From positions 1 through 8,108 of the forward strand of contig JADLEN010000102.1 in assembly GCA_020846105.1 (NCBI GenBank): a stretch of 8,108 nucleotides of DNA, read 5' to 3'. The stretch is from Chitinophagaceae bacterium (GTDB taxonomy: Bacteria > Bacteroidota > Bacteroidia > Chitinophagales > Chitinophagaceae). Positions 1-6,000 of the stretch are shown here, piece after piece. Positions within the stretch are counted from its first letter, which is position 1. Every line of letters starts with the position of its first letter. The position numbers and the translations under genes are program-made. The notes under the pieces were generated by a model that had not been told where the DNA came from, ran no database searches, and saw nothing but the letters and a program-made list of their open reading frames with translations.

Positions 1-320
1 ATAGCTGCGAGCGCTACACCCAAAAAATTAAAAACAGAAGGATAAATAAGTGCAGCTCTCCGATGTATGTCGCGCTCCAAAATCACCTTCTCGGGGCGGT
101 TGATTGCATCTATTTTAATGTCGAAATAATCGTTGATTATATAGCCTGCAGCTGCTAATAGAATAGTGGAACAACAGAGCAGAAAAAAGTTGACCATATC
201 CAAAACAAAAGGGCCATCGTGCCATTGGCGCAAAGGCATCAAAACGCAAGCCCACACCAATGTTTGGGTAAGAAAGATGATGAATAAATTATTCCAACGT
301 ATTAGACGTAGCCATTTCAT
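1..320 (-). CDS. UbiA-family prenyltransferase, N-terminal part (cut by left edge)
   Basis: An integral-membrane enzyme of the UbiA superfamily, which joins polyprenyl diphosphates to an acceptor. The 106 visible residues begin at the ATG at 320. They show a first membrane helix (about 12-30), a second (about 42-62), and then the family's first Asp-rich diphosphate/Mg-binding motif: N63-D64-x2-D67-x3-D71-x2-N74-R75-P76. This is followed by an 'EKVI..RDI' stretch and the start of a third helix. The second Asp motif and the rest lie beyond the left edge. Bacteroidetes homologues are often labelled geranylgeranylglycerol-phosphate geranylgeranyltransferase, but the acceptor cannot be read from this part. 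The gene begins 19 bp after the pyrE stop with no promoter in between, so it is probably co-transcribed with pyrE. No Shine-Dalgarno sequence precedes the ATG. The family call is firm; the substrate is not known. Confidence 0.87.
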   Translation of the reverse strand, partial: MKWLRLIRWNNLFIIFLTQTLVWACVLMPLRQWHDGPFVLDMVNFFLLCCSTILLAAAGYIINDYFDIKIDAINRPEKVILERDIHRRAALIYPSVFNFLGVALAA

Positions 321-339
321 TTTCGGAAAACAATACTAG

Positions 340-990
340 CTAAATACTCCAAGTAGATGGACTAGTGCGCCATTCGGCCAATTTTTCTTTTTGTTCTGGA
401 GCTATAATTTTCAATTCTTCAGCAACCTCCATTAGGGCTGTATAATTGCTGATGGTGTGTAAGCTTAGGTTGGCTTTGGCAAATGCTTCATCAGCCGCTG
501 GGAAACCATAGGTAAACAAGCCGCACATACCTAAAACATCTGCACCATTGGCACGCAAAACTTCTACTACCTCAAGGCTACTCTTGCCTGTAGATATCAA
601 GTCTTCTACCACTACTACTTTGGCACCTGATTCAAGTACTCCTTCTATTTGGTTGCCCATTCCGTGTTCTTTCGGTTTGCTGCGTACATATACAAATGGT
701 AGCTTCATTAAGTCTGCAGCTAGTACACCGTGGGCAATGCCTGCAGTAGCTACTCCGGCAATTACTTCGGCATCTGGATAATGCTCCAGAATCATGTTTG
801 CCAATTCGCTTTTTACAAAATCTCTTGTGTACGGATAGCTCAAAACCTTGCGATTGTCGCAATAAACAGGAGAGTTCCAACCGGAAGCCCATTTATATGG
901 CTCTTGGGTATTTATTTGTAATGCTTTAATTTGCAGCAGTTTTTCTGCGAAATGTTTCGGAGTGCTCATAAGTGCCAAAGCTACGCTCAT
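340..990 (-). CDS. pyrE: Orotate phosphoribosyltransferase
   Basis: Transfers the phosphoribosyl group of PRPP to orotate, giving OMP, the fifth step of pyrimidine biosynthesis; cytoplasmic. Visible in the 216 residues are the substrate region around 'KWASGWNSPVYCDNR' (33-47), the flexible catalytic loop 'RSKPKEHGMGNQIEG' (103-117), and the PRPP-binding motif 'VVVVEDLISTGKSS' (125-138) with its acidic pair E129-D130. The length suits the family. The first ATG is at 990, but a second in-frame ATG at 969 gives 'MSTPKHFAEKLLQIKA', which is closer to the usual Bacteroidetes N-terminus. A promoter-like element lies between the two ATGs (see 976-1007), which favours the 969 start (209 residues). 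The gene is divergent from the NUDIX gene, with 25 bp between the two outer ATGs, and leads into the UbiA-family gene. Confidence 0.96.
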   Translation of the reverse strand: MSVALALMSTPKHFAEKLLQIKALQINTQEPYKWASGWNSPVYCDNRKVLSYPYTRDFVKSELANMILEHYPDAEVIAGVATAGIAHGVLAADLMKLPFVYVRSKPKEHGMGNQIEGVLESGAKVVVVEDLISTGKSSLEVVEVLRANGADVLGMCGLFTYGFPAADEAFAKANLSLHTISNYTALMEVAEELKIIAPEQKEKLAEWRTSPSTWSI

Positions 991-1007
991 TCTATAATTC
1001 TACAAAA
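976..1007 (-). promoter_or_regulatory. Probable pyrE promoter (Bacteroidetes type)
   Basis: On the minus strand, TTTTG (1003-1007) is followed after 19 bp by TAGCTTTG (976-983). This matches the Bacteroidetes pattern of a -33 TTTG box and a -7 TAnnTTTG box. Transcription would begin near 971-973, only a few bases before the ATG at 969 and downstream of the ATG at 990. This is inference from consensus and spacing only. Confidence 0.55.
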
Positions 1008-1015
1008 CAACGACT

Positions 1016-1636
1016 ATGGGTTTTATTCAAAAAATATATTACAACAACAAACCGCTGGTACTTGCAAGCGAACAGCCAACACACACGCAGTATGAAGGCT
1101 ATGAGCTAATATCTGGTGCTAATGCGAAAAACTTTGACGATGCGTTAAAAATGCTTGATAAACATAGCTGTAAAGGTATATTGATAATAGAGCCCGATAG
1201 AGAATTATTGGAAAAAGAATTGCTTTGGGCATTTTACCCCTTACATTCTGGAGGCGGTGTAGTACTCAATGAAAACGGAGATGTGTTGATGATATTTCGT
1301 AGAGGTCGCTGGGACCTACCCAAGGGCAAGCTAGACGAGGGCGAAGATATAGAGCAATGCGCAGTAAGAGAGGTAATAGAAGAAACAGGTTTGAAAACAG
1401 TAACAATCAAAAGTAAAATTTGCAACACGCTACACATTTACCCACTGTCGGGTAAGTTGATTTTGAAATATACTGCCTGGTATATAATGCAAGGAGTTGC
1501 TGGGGAGGCGTTATTGCCCCAAGCTGAAGAAAACATTGAAAAAGCAATGTGGGTAAAGCCTTCAGAAATTCCACAGCTTTTAGAAAACTCTTTTGAGACA
1601 ATTGGAGATGTGCTAATAGAAGCCAAAATTTTGTGA
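1016..1636 (+). CDS. NUDIX hydrolase-domain protein
   Basis: A 206-residue protein whose C-terminal two thirds is a NUDIX fold. Such enzymes hydrolyse a nucleoside diphosphate linked to another group X, using Mg or Mn. The Nudix box is complete at residues 104-126 (G104-x5-E110-x7-R118-E119-x2-E122-E123-x-G125), so metal binding should be intact. It is preceded by 'GGGVVLNENGDVLMIFRRGRWDLPKG', written here only as landmarks G79-G81 and W99-D100. Residues 1-75 form a separate N-terminal region with no motif I recognise. The substrate cannot be inferred. The gene is divergent from pyrE, a neighbourhood I recall as common in Bacteroidetes. It ends in TGA followed directly by an in-frame TAA. The DUF1232-like gene follows 80 bp downstream on the same strand. 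No convincing promoter was found in the short divergent gap. Confidence 0.92.
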   Translation: MGFIQKIYYNNKPLVLASEQPTHTQYEGYELISGANAKNFDDALKMLDKHSCKGILIIEPDRELLEKELLWAFYPLHSGGGVVLNENGDVLMIFRRGRWDLPKGKLDEGEDIEQCAVREVIEETGLKTVTIKSKICNTLHIYPLSGKLILKYTAWYIMQGVAGEALLPQAEENIEKAMWVKPSEIPQLLENSFETIGDVLIEAKIL

Positions 1637-1685
1637 TAAAATCAGCTGTTCCTTTATATTAACACTACCCAAACATTTAGTTTTC

Positions 1686-1693
1686 CATCTTTG
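1686..1693 (+). promoter_or_regulatory. Possible -7 promoter box of the small membrane-protein gene
   Basis: CATCTTTG differs from the Bacteroidetes -7 consensus TAnnTTTG only at its first base. It would place the transcript start near 1697, giving a leader of about 20 nt before the ATG at 1717. No clear TTTG box is seen about 19 bp upstream, so the call is weak, and read-through from the NUDIX gene is the alternative. Confidence 0.35.
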
Positions 1694-1716
1694 CAGTCGG
1701 CTTTCGAGCAAAAATA

Positions 1717-2022
1717 ATGGATCAAATAAGTAACATATCAAAACAAGCTTTCAAAAAAAGCATTACCAAAAAAAGAAATACTTTTTGGCAGATGATGAAG
1801 TGTATTGCAAAGTTTCAGTACAAGCCTTCACTATTACTCATCCTTACTTTTATAGGTGCTACTATTTATATAATTAGTCCAATACCTTTTTTCGAGCAAC
1901 AACCATTTTTCATAAGAATATTAGACGATGTCCTTATTTTGTTTGTAGTACTTAAAGTATGCTCTCACGAAACACACAGGTATAACAGGCATAAGGCAAA
2001 AAGCAGAAGATATTGCGAATAA
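1717..2022 (+). CDS. Small DUF1232-like (YkvA-type) membrane protein
   Basis: A 101-residue basic membrane protein. Residues 1-36 are rich in Lys and Arg and probably cytoplasmic. A hydrophobic segment at about 38-56 ends in 'YIISPIPFF', and a second at about 66-82 contains 'RILDDVLILFVVLK' (67-80). The tail is again basic ('HRYNRHKAKSRR'). The order of a hydrophobic stretch, a Ser-Pro-Ile turn, a short connector and 'LDD' followed by a hydrophobic helix is the signature of DUF1232, whose members carry 'SPIDLIPD...GxLDD'. Here the Asp after SPI is replaced by Pro, so this member is divergent. The family's molecular function is not established and I do not assign one. The start is the only in-frame ATG that keeps the basic N-terminus. 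A strong terminator begins 24 bp after the stop. Some members are longer at the N-terminus, so this one is short. Confidence 0.7.
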   Translation: MDQISNISKQAFKKSITKKRNTFWQMMKCIAKFQYKPSLLLILTFIGATIYIISPIPFFEQQPFFIRILDDVLILFVVLKVCSHETHRYNRHKAKSRRYCE

Positions 2023-2046
2023 ACCAAAATCGCGTAATTTAATTTT

Positions 2047-2082
2047 AAAAAAAAGACCATTCCTTTGAATGGTCTTTTTTTT
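2047..2082. terminator. Strong bidirectional rho-independent terminator
   Basis: A perfect 15-bp inverted repeat (2047-2061 with 2068-2082) surrounds a 6-nt loop, CCTTTG. The core stem is GACCATT/AATGGTC, with eight A's on the left and eight T's on the right, so a U-run follows the stem on either strand. It lies between converging genes: the DUF1232-like gene on plus and the long anti-sigma-like gene on minus. It can therefore end both transcripts. Confidence 0.93.
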
Positions 2083-2140
2083 GTTTTTCAGGTTAGGATA
2101 ATTTGATTTTTAGGGGCAATTGATGGTATGGATTTGAATA

Positions 2141-4237
2141 CTATTTTTTTGATTTTCCCAAAATGGTGTAGCCCAAAGACAGTCTGACATAAGGCTGTGA
2201 AAAGATTTTTCGAACTTCGTTATTAGAGATGTTGGACACACCCGATAGATTTTGTTGCACCAATAAATCAACTAAAAATTTTTCTTTAAAAACATAAGAG
2301 AGCCCTAGGGTATAGCCAAATCTTACGGGGCTTATAGGTGCCGACAAATCAGACGAAAGAGTAGATTTGCCATTAATACCTTGTGGCAAAAACCGGCTAG
2401 GAAGTGCCACTTTTGTTGTGTCGAAAACATTCTTTACAGAATCAGAAATTTGCGAACTTGATAATTTTTGCTCCGAAAAACTAAATCCTAAAGTTTTGCC
2501 GAATATAAAATTAATACCGGCCAAAACTGAGAAGTTTTTATCTATTTTGTAGCGAAATAAAAACGGTATTTCAATTTCGATAAACTTTTTTTCAAAACTC
2601 GTTGTTTGGCTCATTGAGTCAATATTCTGACTAAAATTATAGTTATAAAAGCCGGTAAATACACCTAAAGAATCGAGTATTGCTGTTTTCGATCTTGAAG
2701 CAGCCTCTGCATTAGTAAAAGTATCCACCGTTGCACCACCAATTGTTTGGTTTGCCTTTCCAAATTTCAAACTAGGCTGCATCACAAAGCTCAATTTATT
2801 GCTCAAATTCACTTCAGCGAATATTGTACCTACATATTTATCCGAGGTGATTTTTTGAAATCCTCTTTCGTAACCCATCTTTACGCCGATGGCCATGTTT
2901 AAAGGTTTTTTAATTTTCGTTTTTTTAGCAGCTGCACCACCACCACCTCCTCCACCAGAGGCATTTGATTTAGAATCTTCATTGTCTGCACTTATAGCCT
3001 CGTCTATAGCAGCTGATGCCATAGCCATAGCAGCAAGTGGATTTTGAGCACGTGCTTTATTTATTGCTTCGGATTGTACTGCAAGCAAAGGTTTCGGTTT
3101 TTCTTTAGCGGGTTTTTCTGGTGTAAAATCTGTTATATCTTCTGTATCCGCATCATCCTTTTGCAACTCAGCAGCATCCTCTTCTGGGAAAGCAGAAAGC
3201 CCTCTATTTTGCACTTTTTCCTTTGCCGTTACGACAATAGGCTTGGCGCTTGCTTTTTCAGAAAATGGTTTTGAAATTTCTTTTTTTGCTTCTGGCTGCG
3301 AAGAAACGTTGATAGGCTTGGCTGCCGTTTTCGCAGCACTATTATTATCGTTGGTATTTTGTTCCTTTTCGCCTGATACTAGGGTTGGATTGCTCTTAGC
3401 CTTGGTATTTAGCGCCGATGAATTTGAGCCAATATTCTTATTTGTAGGCTTTTGAATGTTGGCTACTTTGTTGGCATCCAAACTGGCTTTTGTTGCATTG
3501 GTAGTCTTCGTTGCTCCTGCAGCTTTTGTACTGCCTTGTAATCCTTTATTATTATCGCTAGTAGCGGTCTGTGTATTTCTCACTTTAATAGTTGGCTTTT
3601 GTGCTTTGTTATTGCTTGCCATAAGGCCTGATCGGGGCACTCTTCTATTTGCAGTGCTAGCCTGAGTCTTGGCTAGTTTATCACCATTATCAATTGCTGA
3701 AAACGCGTTGATTTGAGCGATGTTGGATTTCGATGAATTCTTTTTAGTTCTATCTATTGTATTATTGTCTATGCTATTGATGGCCGAGTTTTCGATACGC
3801 TTATCATTATCAATTGATGAAAATGTGTTGCTTTTGGTGTTATCTGTTTTCGGTGAATTATTTTGAGTATTGCCATTAATATTATTGCCAAAGTTATTGG
3901 TTGGCGAATTTTCTATAGTCTCCAAATTACCAATCGTGCCCGATGCAATTGTAGAAATACTGTTGCTACCGGCCATATGGCTAAGGTTATTTTTATTGGA
4001 CGCTGATACTACCTTAGGTACAGCATCAGCATTTGACCACTGATAGAATGCAGCAATAGAGCCGCAGAAAAACAAGCCTATGACAAGCATATAAAACCAC
4101 CAATACCGCTTGGTGATATTAGACTTTTTGTCTAATCGTTTTTCCAAATTTTCCCACACCAATGCTGGAGGCGACTCTGTATGTGCCCCAAGCTCCTGAA
4201 GGAAAAGTTGGTCGATATTTATTTTATTGTCTTTCAT
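2141..4237 (-). CDS. Trans-envelope anti-sigma-like protein with C-terminal outer-membrane beta-barrel
   Basis: About 698 residues from the ATG at 4237. A TTG two codons upstream is possible but less likely. In order: (1) a cytoplasmic head, 1-43, with 'SPPALVWENLEKRL' (22-35), typical of Bacteroidetes proteins paired with ECF sigma factors; (2) one inner-membrane helix, about 46-67, preceded by basic residues; (3) a low-complexity periplasmic linker, about 68-440, rich in Asn, Ser, Thr, Lys and Ala, containing two tandem 40-residue repeats (109-148, 149-188), an acidic stretch (about 350-370) and seven glycines (428-434); (4) a PorT-like beta-barrel, about 445-698, with alternating strands such as 'IEIEIPFLFRYKI' and 'RFGYTLGLSYVF' and a last strand near the C-terminus. 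There is no N-terminal signal peptide; the helix serves as anchor. It follows the sigma gene by 10 bp, so they are probably co-transcribed. The design matches dual membrane-spanning anti-sigma factors known from Bacteroides. The anti-sigma role is inferred from architecture and context, not shown. Confidence 0.85.
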   Translation of the reverse strand: MKDNKINIDQLFLQELGAHTESPPALVWENLEKRLDKKSNITKRYWWFYMLVIGLFFCGSIAAFYQWSNADAVPKVVSASNKNNLSHMAGSNSISTIASGTIGNLETIENSPTNNFGNNINGNTQNNSPKTDNTKSNTFSSIDNDKRIENSAINSIDNNTIDRTKKNSSKSNIAQINAFSAIDNGDKLAKTQASTANRRVPRSGLMASNNKAQKPTIKVRNTQTATSDNNKGLQGSTKAAGATKTTNATKASLDANKVANIQKPTNKNIGSNSSALNTKAKSNPTLVSGEKEQNTNDNNSAAKTAAKPINVSSQPEAKKEISKPFSEKASAKPIVVTAKEKVQNRGLSAFPEEDAAELQKDDADTEDITDFTPEKPAKEKPKPLLAVQSEAINKARAQNPLAAMAMASAAIDEAISADNEDSKSNASGGGGGGGAAAKKTKIKKPLNMAIGVKMGYERGFQKITSDKYVGTIFAEVNLSNKLSFVMQPSLKFGKANQTIGGATVDTFTNAEAASRSKTAILDSLGVFTGFYNYNFSQNIDSMSQTTSFEKKFIEIEIPFLFRYKIDKNFSVLAGINFIFGKTLGFSFSEQKLSSSQISDSVKNVFDTTKVALPSRFLPQGINGKSTLSSDLSAPISPVRFGYTLGLSYVFKEKFLVDLLVQQNLSGVSNISNNEVRKIFSQPYVRLSLGYTILGKSKK
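2936..2956 (-). repeat. Poly-glycine codon run at the linker-barrel junction
   Basis: Seven consecutive Gly codons (residues 428-434 of the anti-sigma-like protein) are read from a CAC/CTC-rich stretch on the plus strand. They are followed by three Ala and a Lys-rich segment, and mark a flexible hinge just before the first barrel strand. The simple repeat could change length by replication slippage without breaking the frame. Confidence 0.75.
3674..3913 (-). repeat. Two tandem 120-bp repeats inside the linker of the anti-sigma-like gene
   Basis: Unit 1 is 3794-3913 (residues 109-148) and unit 2 is 3674-3793 (residues 149-188). They align end to end at an offset of exactly 120 bp with no gap. 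By hand count about 81 of 120 bases and 16 of 40 residues are identical, including the opening 'ENS' and the closing 'FS-x-IDN'. Both begin at the same codon. This is an in-frame tandem duplication that has since diverged. Confidence 0.85.
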
Positions 4238-4247
4238 GCTCAATGCT

Positions 4248-4826
4248 TTATTTCAAAGCGTCAATTTTTAATTTTAATCTGCGTCTTGCGTCATTTAAGT
4301 GCCATCTACTATTGTTTTCGGTAATATCTAAAAGAGCTGCTATTTCTTTGTGCGAACAATCGTCCAAAACAAAAAGATTGAACACACTTCGTTGAACATC
4401 TGGTAAAGAATGTACCATGCTCAATAATTCTTTATACGCAATATTTGCAATGCTGGTTTCCGGAATGGGTATTTCTAAGTCGCTTGCGTCGTCACTGTTT
4501 ATATTTTGGTATTTCTTTTGCTTGCGCAAATAGTCCAAAGTGGTATTAATAGTTACCCGATGCATCCACCCTTCAAAAGAGCCTGCAGCAGCATAATTTT
4601 CCAAGCTTGTAAAAATTTTAAAAAAACTCTCGTTTAAGATTTCATTTGCCTCTTGCGTATCGCATACATAGCGGCGAATCTTGGCATAATGAAGCGGCGC
4701 AAAAAGATCGTAAAGTCTTTTTTGCGCTTTTTTGTCTTTGAGCTTGCATTGCTGTACCAGCACATCTAGGTCATAAGCACCAATTATAGTGCCTTCATTG
4801 CTGAAAGATGTGTTAGTTGTAGTCAA
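4248..4826 (-). CDS. ECF-family RNA polymerase sigma factor (sigma-70 type), TTG start
   Basis: A 192-residue extracytoplasmic-function sigma factor that would direct RNA polymerase to a dedicated set of promoters. Region sigma-2 covers about 35-105: 'AQKRLYDLF', then 'EANEILNESFFKIF' (59-72), then 'SFEGWMHRVTINTTLDYLR' (83-101). Region sigma-4 covers about 134-190, with 'LPDVQRSVFNLF' (141-152) and a helix-turn-helix of 'HKEIAALLDI' plus 'NNSRWHLNDARRRLK' (171-185). A poorly conserved linker, 106-130, joins them. The frame has no ATG before residue 88, so initiation must use a rare codon. TTG at 4826 is the best choice, four codons after an in-frame stop. The gene is followed by the trans-envelope protein after 10 bp, its likely membrane-bound regulator. 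Layout and partner suggest the ECF21-like group of Bacteroidetes, but subgroup is not proven. No standard promoter is visible upstream. Confidence 0.93.
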   Translation of the reverse strand: MTTTNTSFSNEGTIIGAYDLDVLVQQCKLKDKKAQKRLYDLFAPLHYAKIRRYVCDTQEANEILNESFFKIFTSLENYAAAGSFEGWMHRVTINTTLDYLRKQKKYQNINSDDASDLEIPIPETSIANIAYKELLSMVHSLPDVQRSVFNLFVLDDCSHKEIAALLDITENNSRWHLNDARRRLKLKIDALK

Positions 4827-4947
4827 GTTAAGTCTAGTTCAATTCTTCAAGAGCCTCTTTGCAAGTATTGACGTAAGCTGCTATTAGAATGTTAGTACCG
4901 TTCAGAAATATAATTTTCCATTACACAACTGGCACTTTATTGCAAGC

Positions 4948-5949
4948 CTATACCCCATCATACATTTGCTGTATCATACGCACCACTTCCCTAGCCTCTT
5001 GTGATGTAGTGGTAATCTGAGCACCGTTTTGCAGCACAGCTACTACATTGGCTATTAGCTTGTCGTGGTTGCTCATAGAGCCTTGGTACAAGCCATAATC
5101 ATTGTTTTTGACGCTAATATTTACGGCAGGAATTGCTTCGCCTTTTATCTGTTGGTATTCAATAGTATTGAGGTATTGTCCGCCAATTTTTACAGTACCA
5201 TTTTCGGCAAAAATGGTGATGGCACCTTCCATATTTTTCTCGAAAGAGCAAGTACTAAAATTGAAATTAACAATTGCACCGTTGCTAGCTTTGAGCACAA
5301 AGCTACCAGTATCTTCAAACTCGGTATTGTGCTGATGCGCAAAATTGGCTACAGCTGCGCCTATTGTGGTTTGGAAGGTACCGTTGAGGTAATAAAGTAT
5401 ATCTACAAAATGACTAAACTGGGTGAACAAGCAACCGCCATCTTTAGCTTTTTTGCCACGCCAGTCGCTTTGGCTATAATAGCTGTCGCCTCGGTTCCAA
5501 AAGCAATTTACCTGTATCATAAATACCTTACCCAAACGCCCCTCGTCTAACAGTTTTTTCACAGCCACTACGGGCGGGTTGTAGCGGTTTTGTTTTACAG
5601 CAAAAATAGTTTTACCGACCAGCTCGGCAGCTGCTATCATGCTGTCGCACTCGGCTACAGATAGCGCCATTGGCTTTTCTACCACCACATGCCAGCCTGC
5701 TTGCAGCGCTGTAATGGTATGGCTAGCGTGCAGGTAATTGGGCGTGCACACACACAGCACATCTGCTGTAGTATTTTGCAACATTGCATCAAGATTGTCG
5801 TATTGGGGCAATGCGGTATAGGGTGCACACTTTGCCATATCTGTATCGCAAACCGCTACCAATTGGGCATTGGCCTGCTGCAAGATATGCTCGGCGTGCC
5901 GGCTACCAATATTACCCAAGCCTACGATGGCAAATCTTACAGGATTCAT
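4948..5949 (-). CDS. Gfo/Idh/MocA-family oxidoreductase, WlbA/WbpB-like
   Basis: A 333-residue NAD(P)-dependent sugar dehydrogenase-type protein, cytoplasmic. The N-terminal Rossmann fold (about 3-120) shows the dinucleotide motif G10-L-G12-N-I-G15 and the family's 'EKP' signature (91-93), with K92 the expected catalytic lysine. The C-terminal alpha/beta domain contains 'KQNRYNPPV' (119-127), 'CFWNRGDSYYSQSDWRG' (149-155 region), and 'KDGGCLFTQFSHFVDILYY' (159-177), with H170 and D173 in the usual active-site positions. The NRxNPPV, WRG-K-DGG and TQFSHFxD motifs recall WlbA/WbpB, which oxidise the 3-OH of UDP-GlcNAc uronic acid for surface polysaccharides. No other sugar-nucleotide gene is nearby, so the substrate is an inference. 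It starts 51 bp after the ABC permease on the same strand and may be co-transcribed with it. No terminator is obvious between its stop and the sigma gene 121 bp on. Confidence 0.9.
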   Translation of the reverse strand: MNPVRFAIVGLGNIGSRHAEHILQQANAQLVAVCDTDMAKCAPYTALPQYDNLDAMLQNTTADVLCVCTPNYLHASHTITALQAGWHVVVEKPMALSVAECDSMIAAAELVGKTIFAVKQNRYNPPVVAVKKLLDEGRLGKVFMIQVNCFWNRGDSYYSQSDWRGKKAKDGGCLFTQFSHFVDILYYLNGTFQTTIGAAVANFAHQHNTEFEDTGSFVLKASNGAIVNFNFSTCSFEKNMEGAITIFAENGTVKIGGQYLNTIEYQQIKGEAIPAVNISVKNNDYGLYQGSMSNHDKLIANVVAVLQNGAQITTTSQEAREVVRMIQQMYDGV

Positions 5950-6000
5950 AAATACTATTCCGAAAAAAGTAAAAAAATACAGACTGATAAAGCCCCAATT

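Noticed and set aside
991..1015. A promoter for the NUDIX gene at the TATAATTC near 993
   Set aside because: It resembles a sigma-70 -10 box more than the Bacteroidetes TAnnTTTG box, and no matching upstream box was found at suitable spacing.
3243..3665. Two adjoining hydrophobic open frames on the plus strand, opposite the anti-sigma-like gene
   Set aside because: They mirror the Lys/Ala/Ser/Asn-rich linker read backwards, which yields Leu/Phe/Val-rich shadow peptides. The linker is continuous with clear domains on both sides.
4841..4947. Sigma-factor promoter in the gap upstream
   Set aside because: No TAnnTTTG element with an upstream TTTG was found. An autoregulated ECF promoter may exist, but its consensus is unknown and cannot be called from one sequence.
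5065..5550. A 161-residue open frame on the plus strand, opposite the oxidoreductase gene
   Set aside because: It lies wholly antisense to a well-supported enzyme with complete motifs, shows no recognisable domain, and is explained by that gene's codon use.
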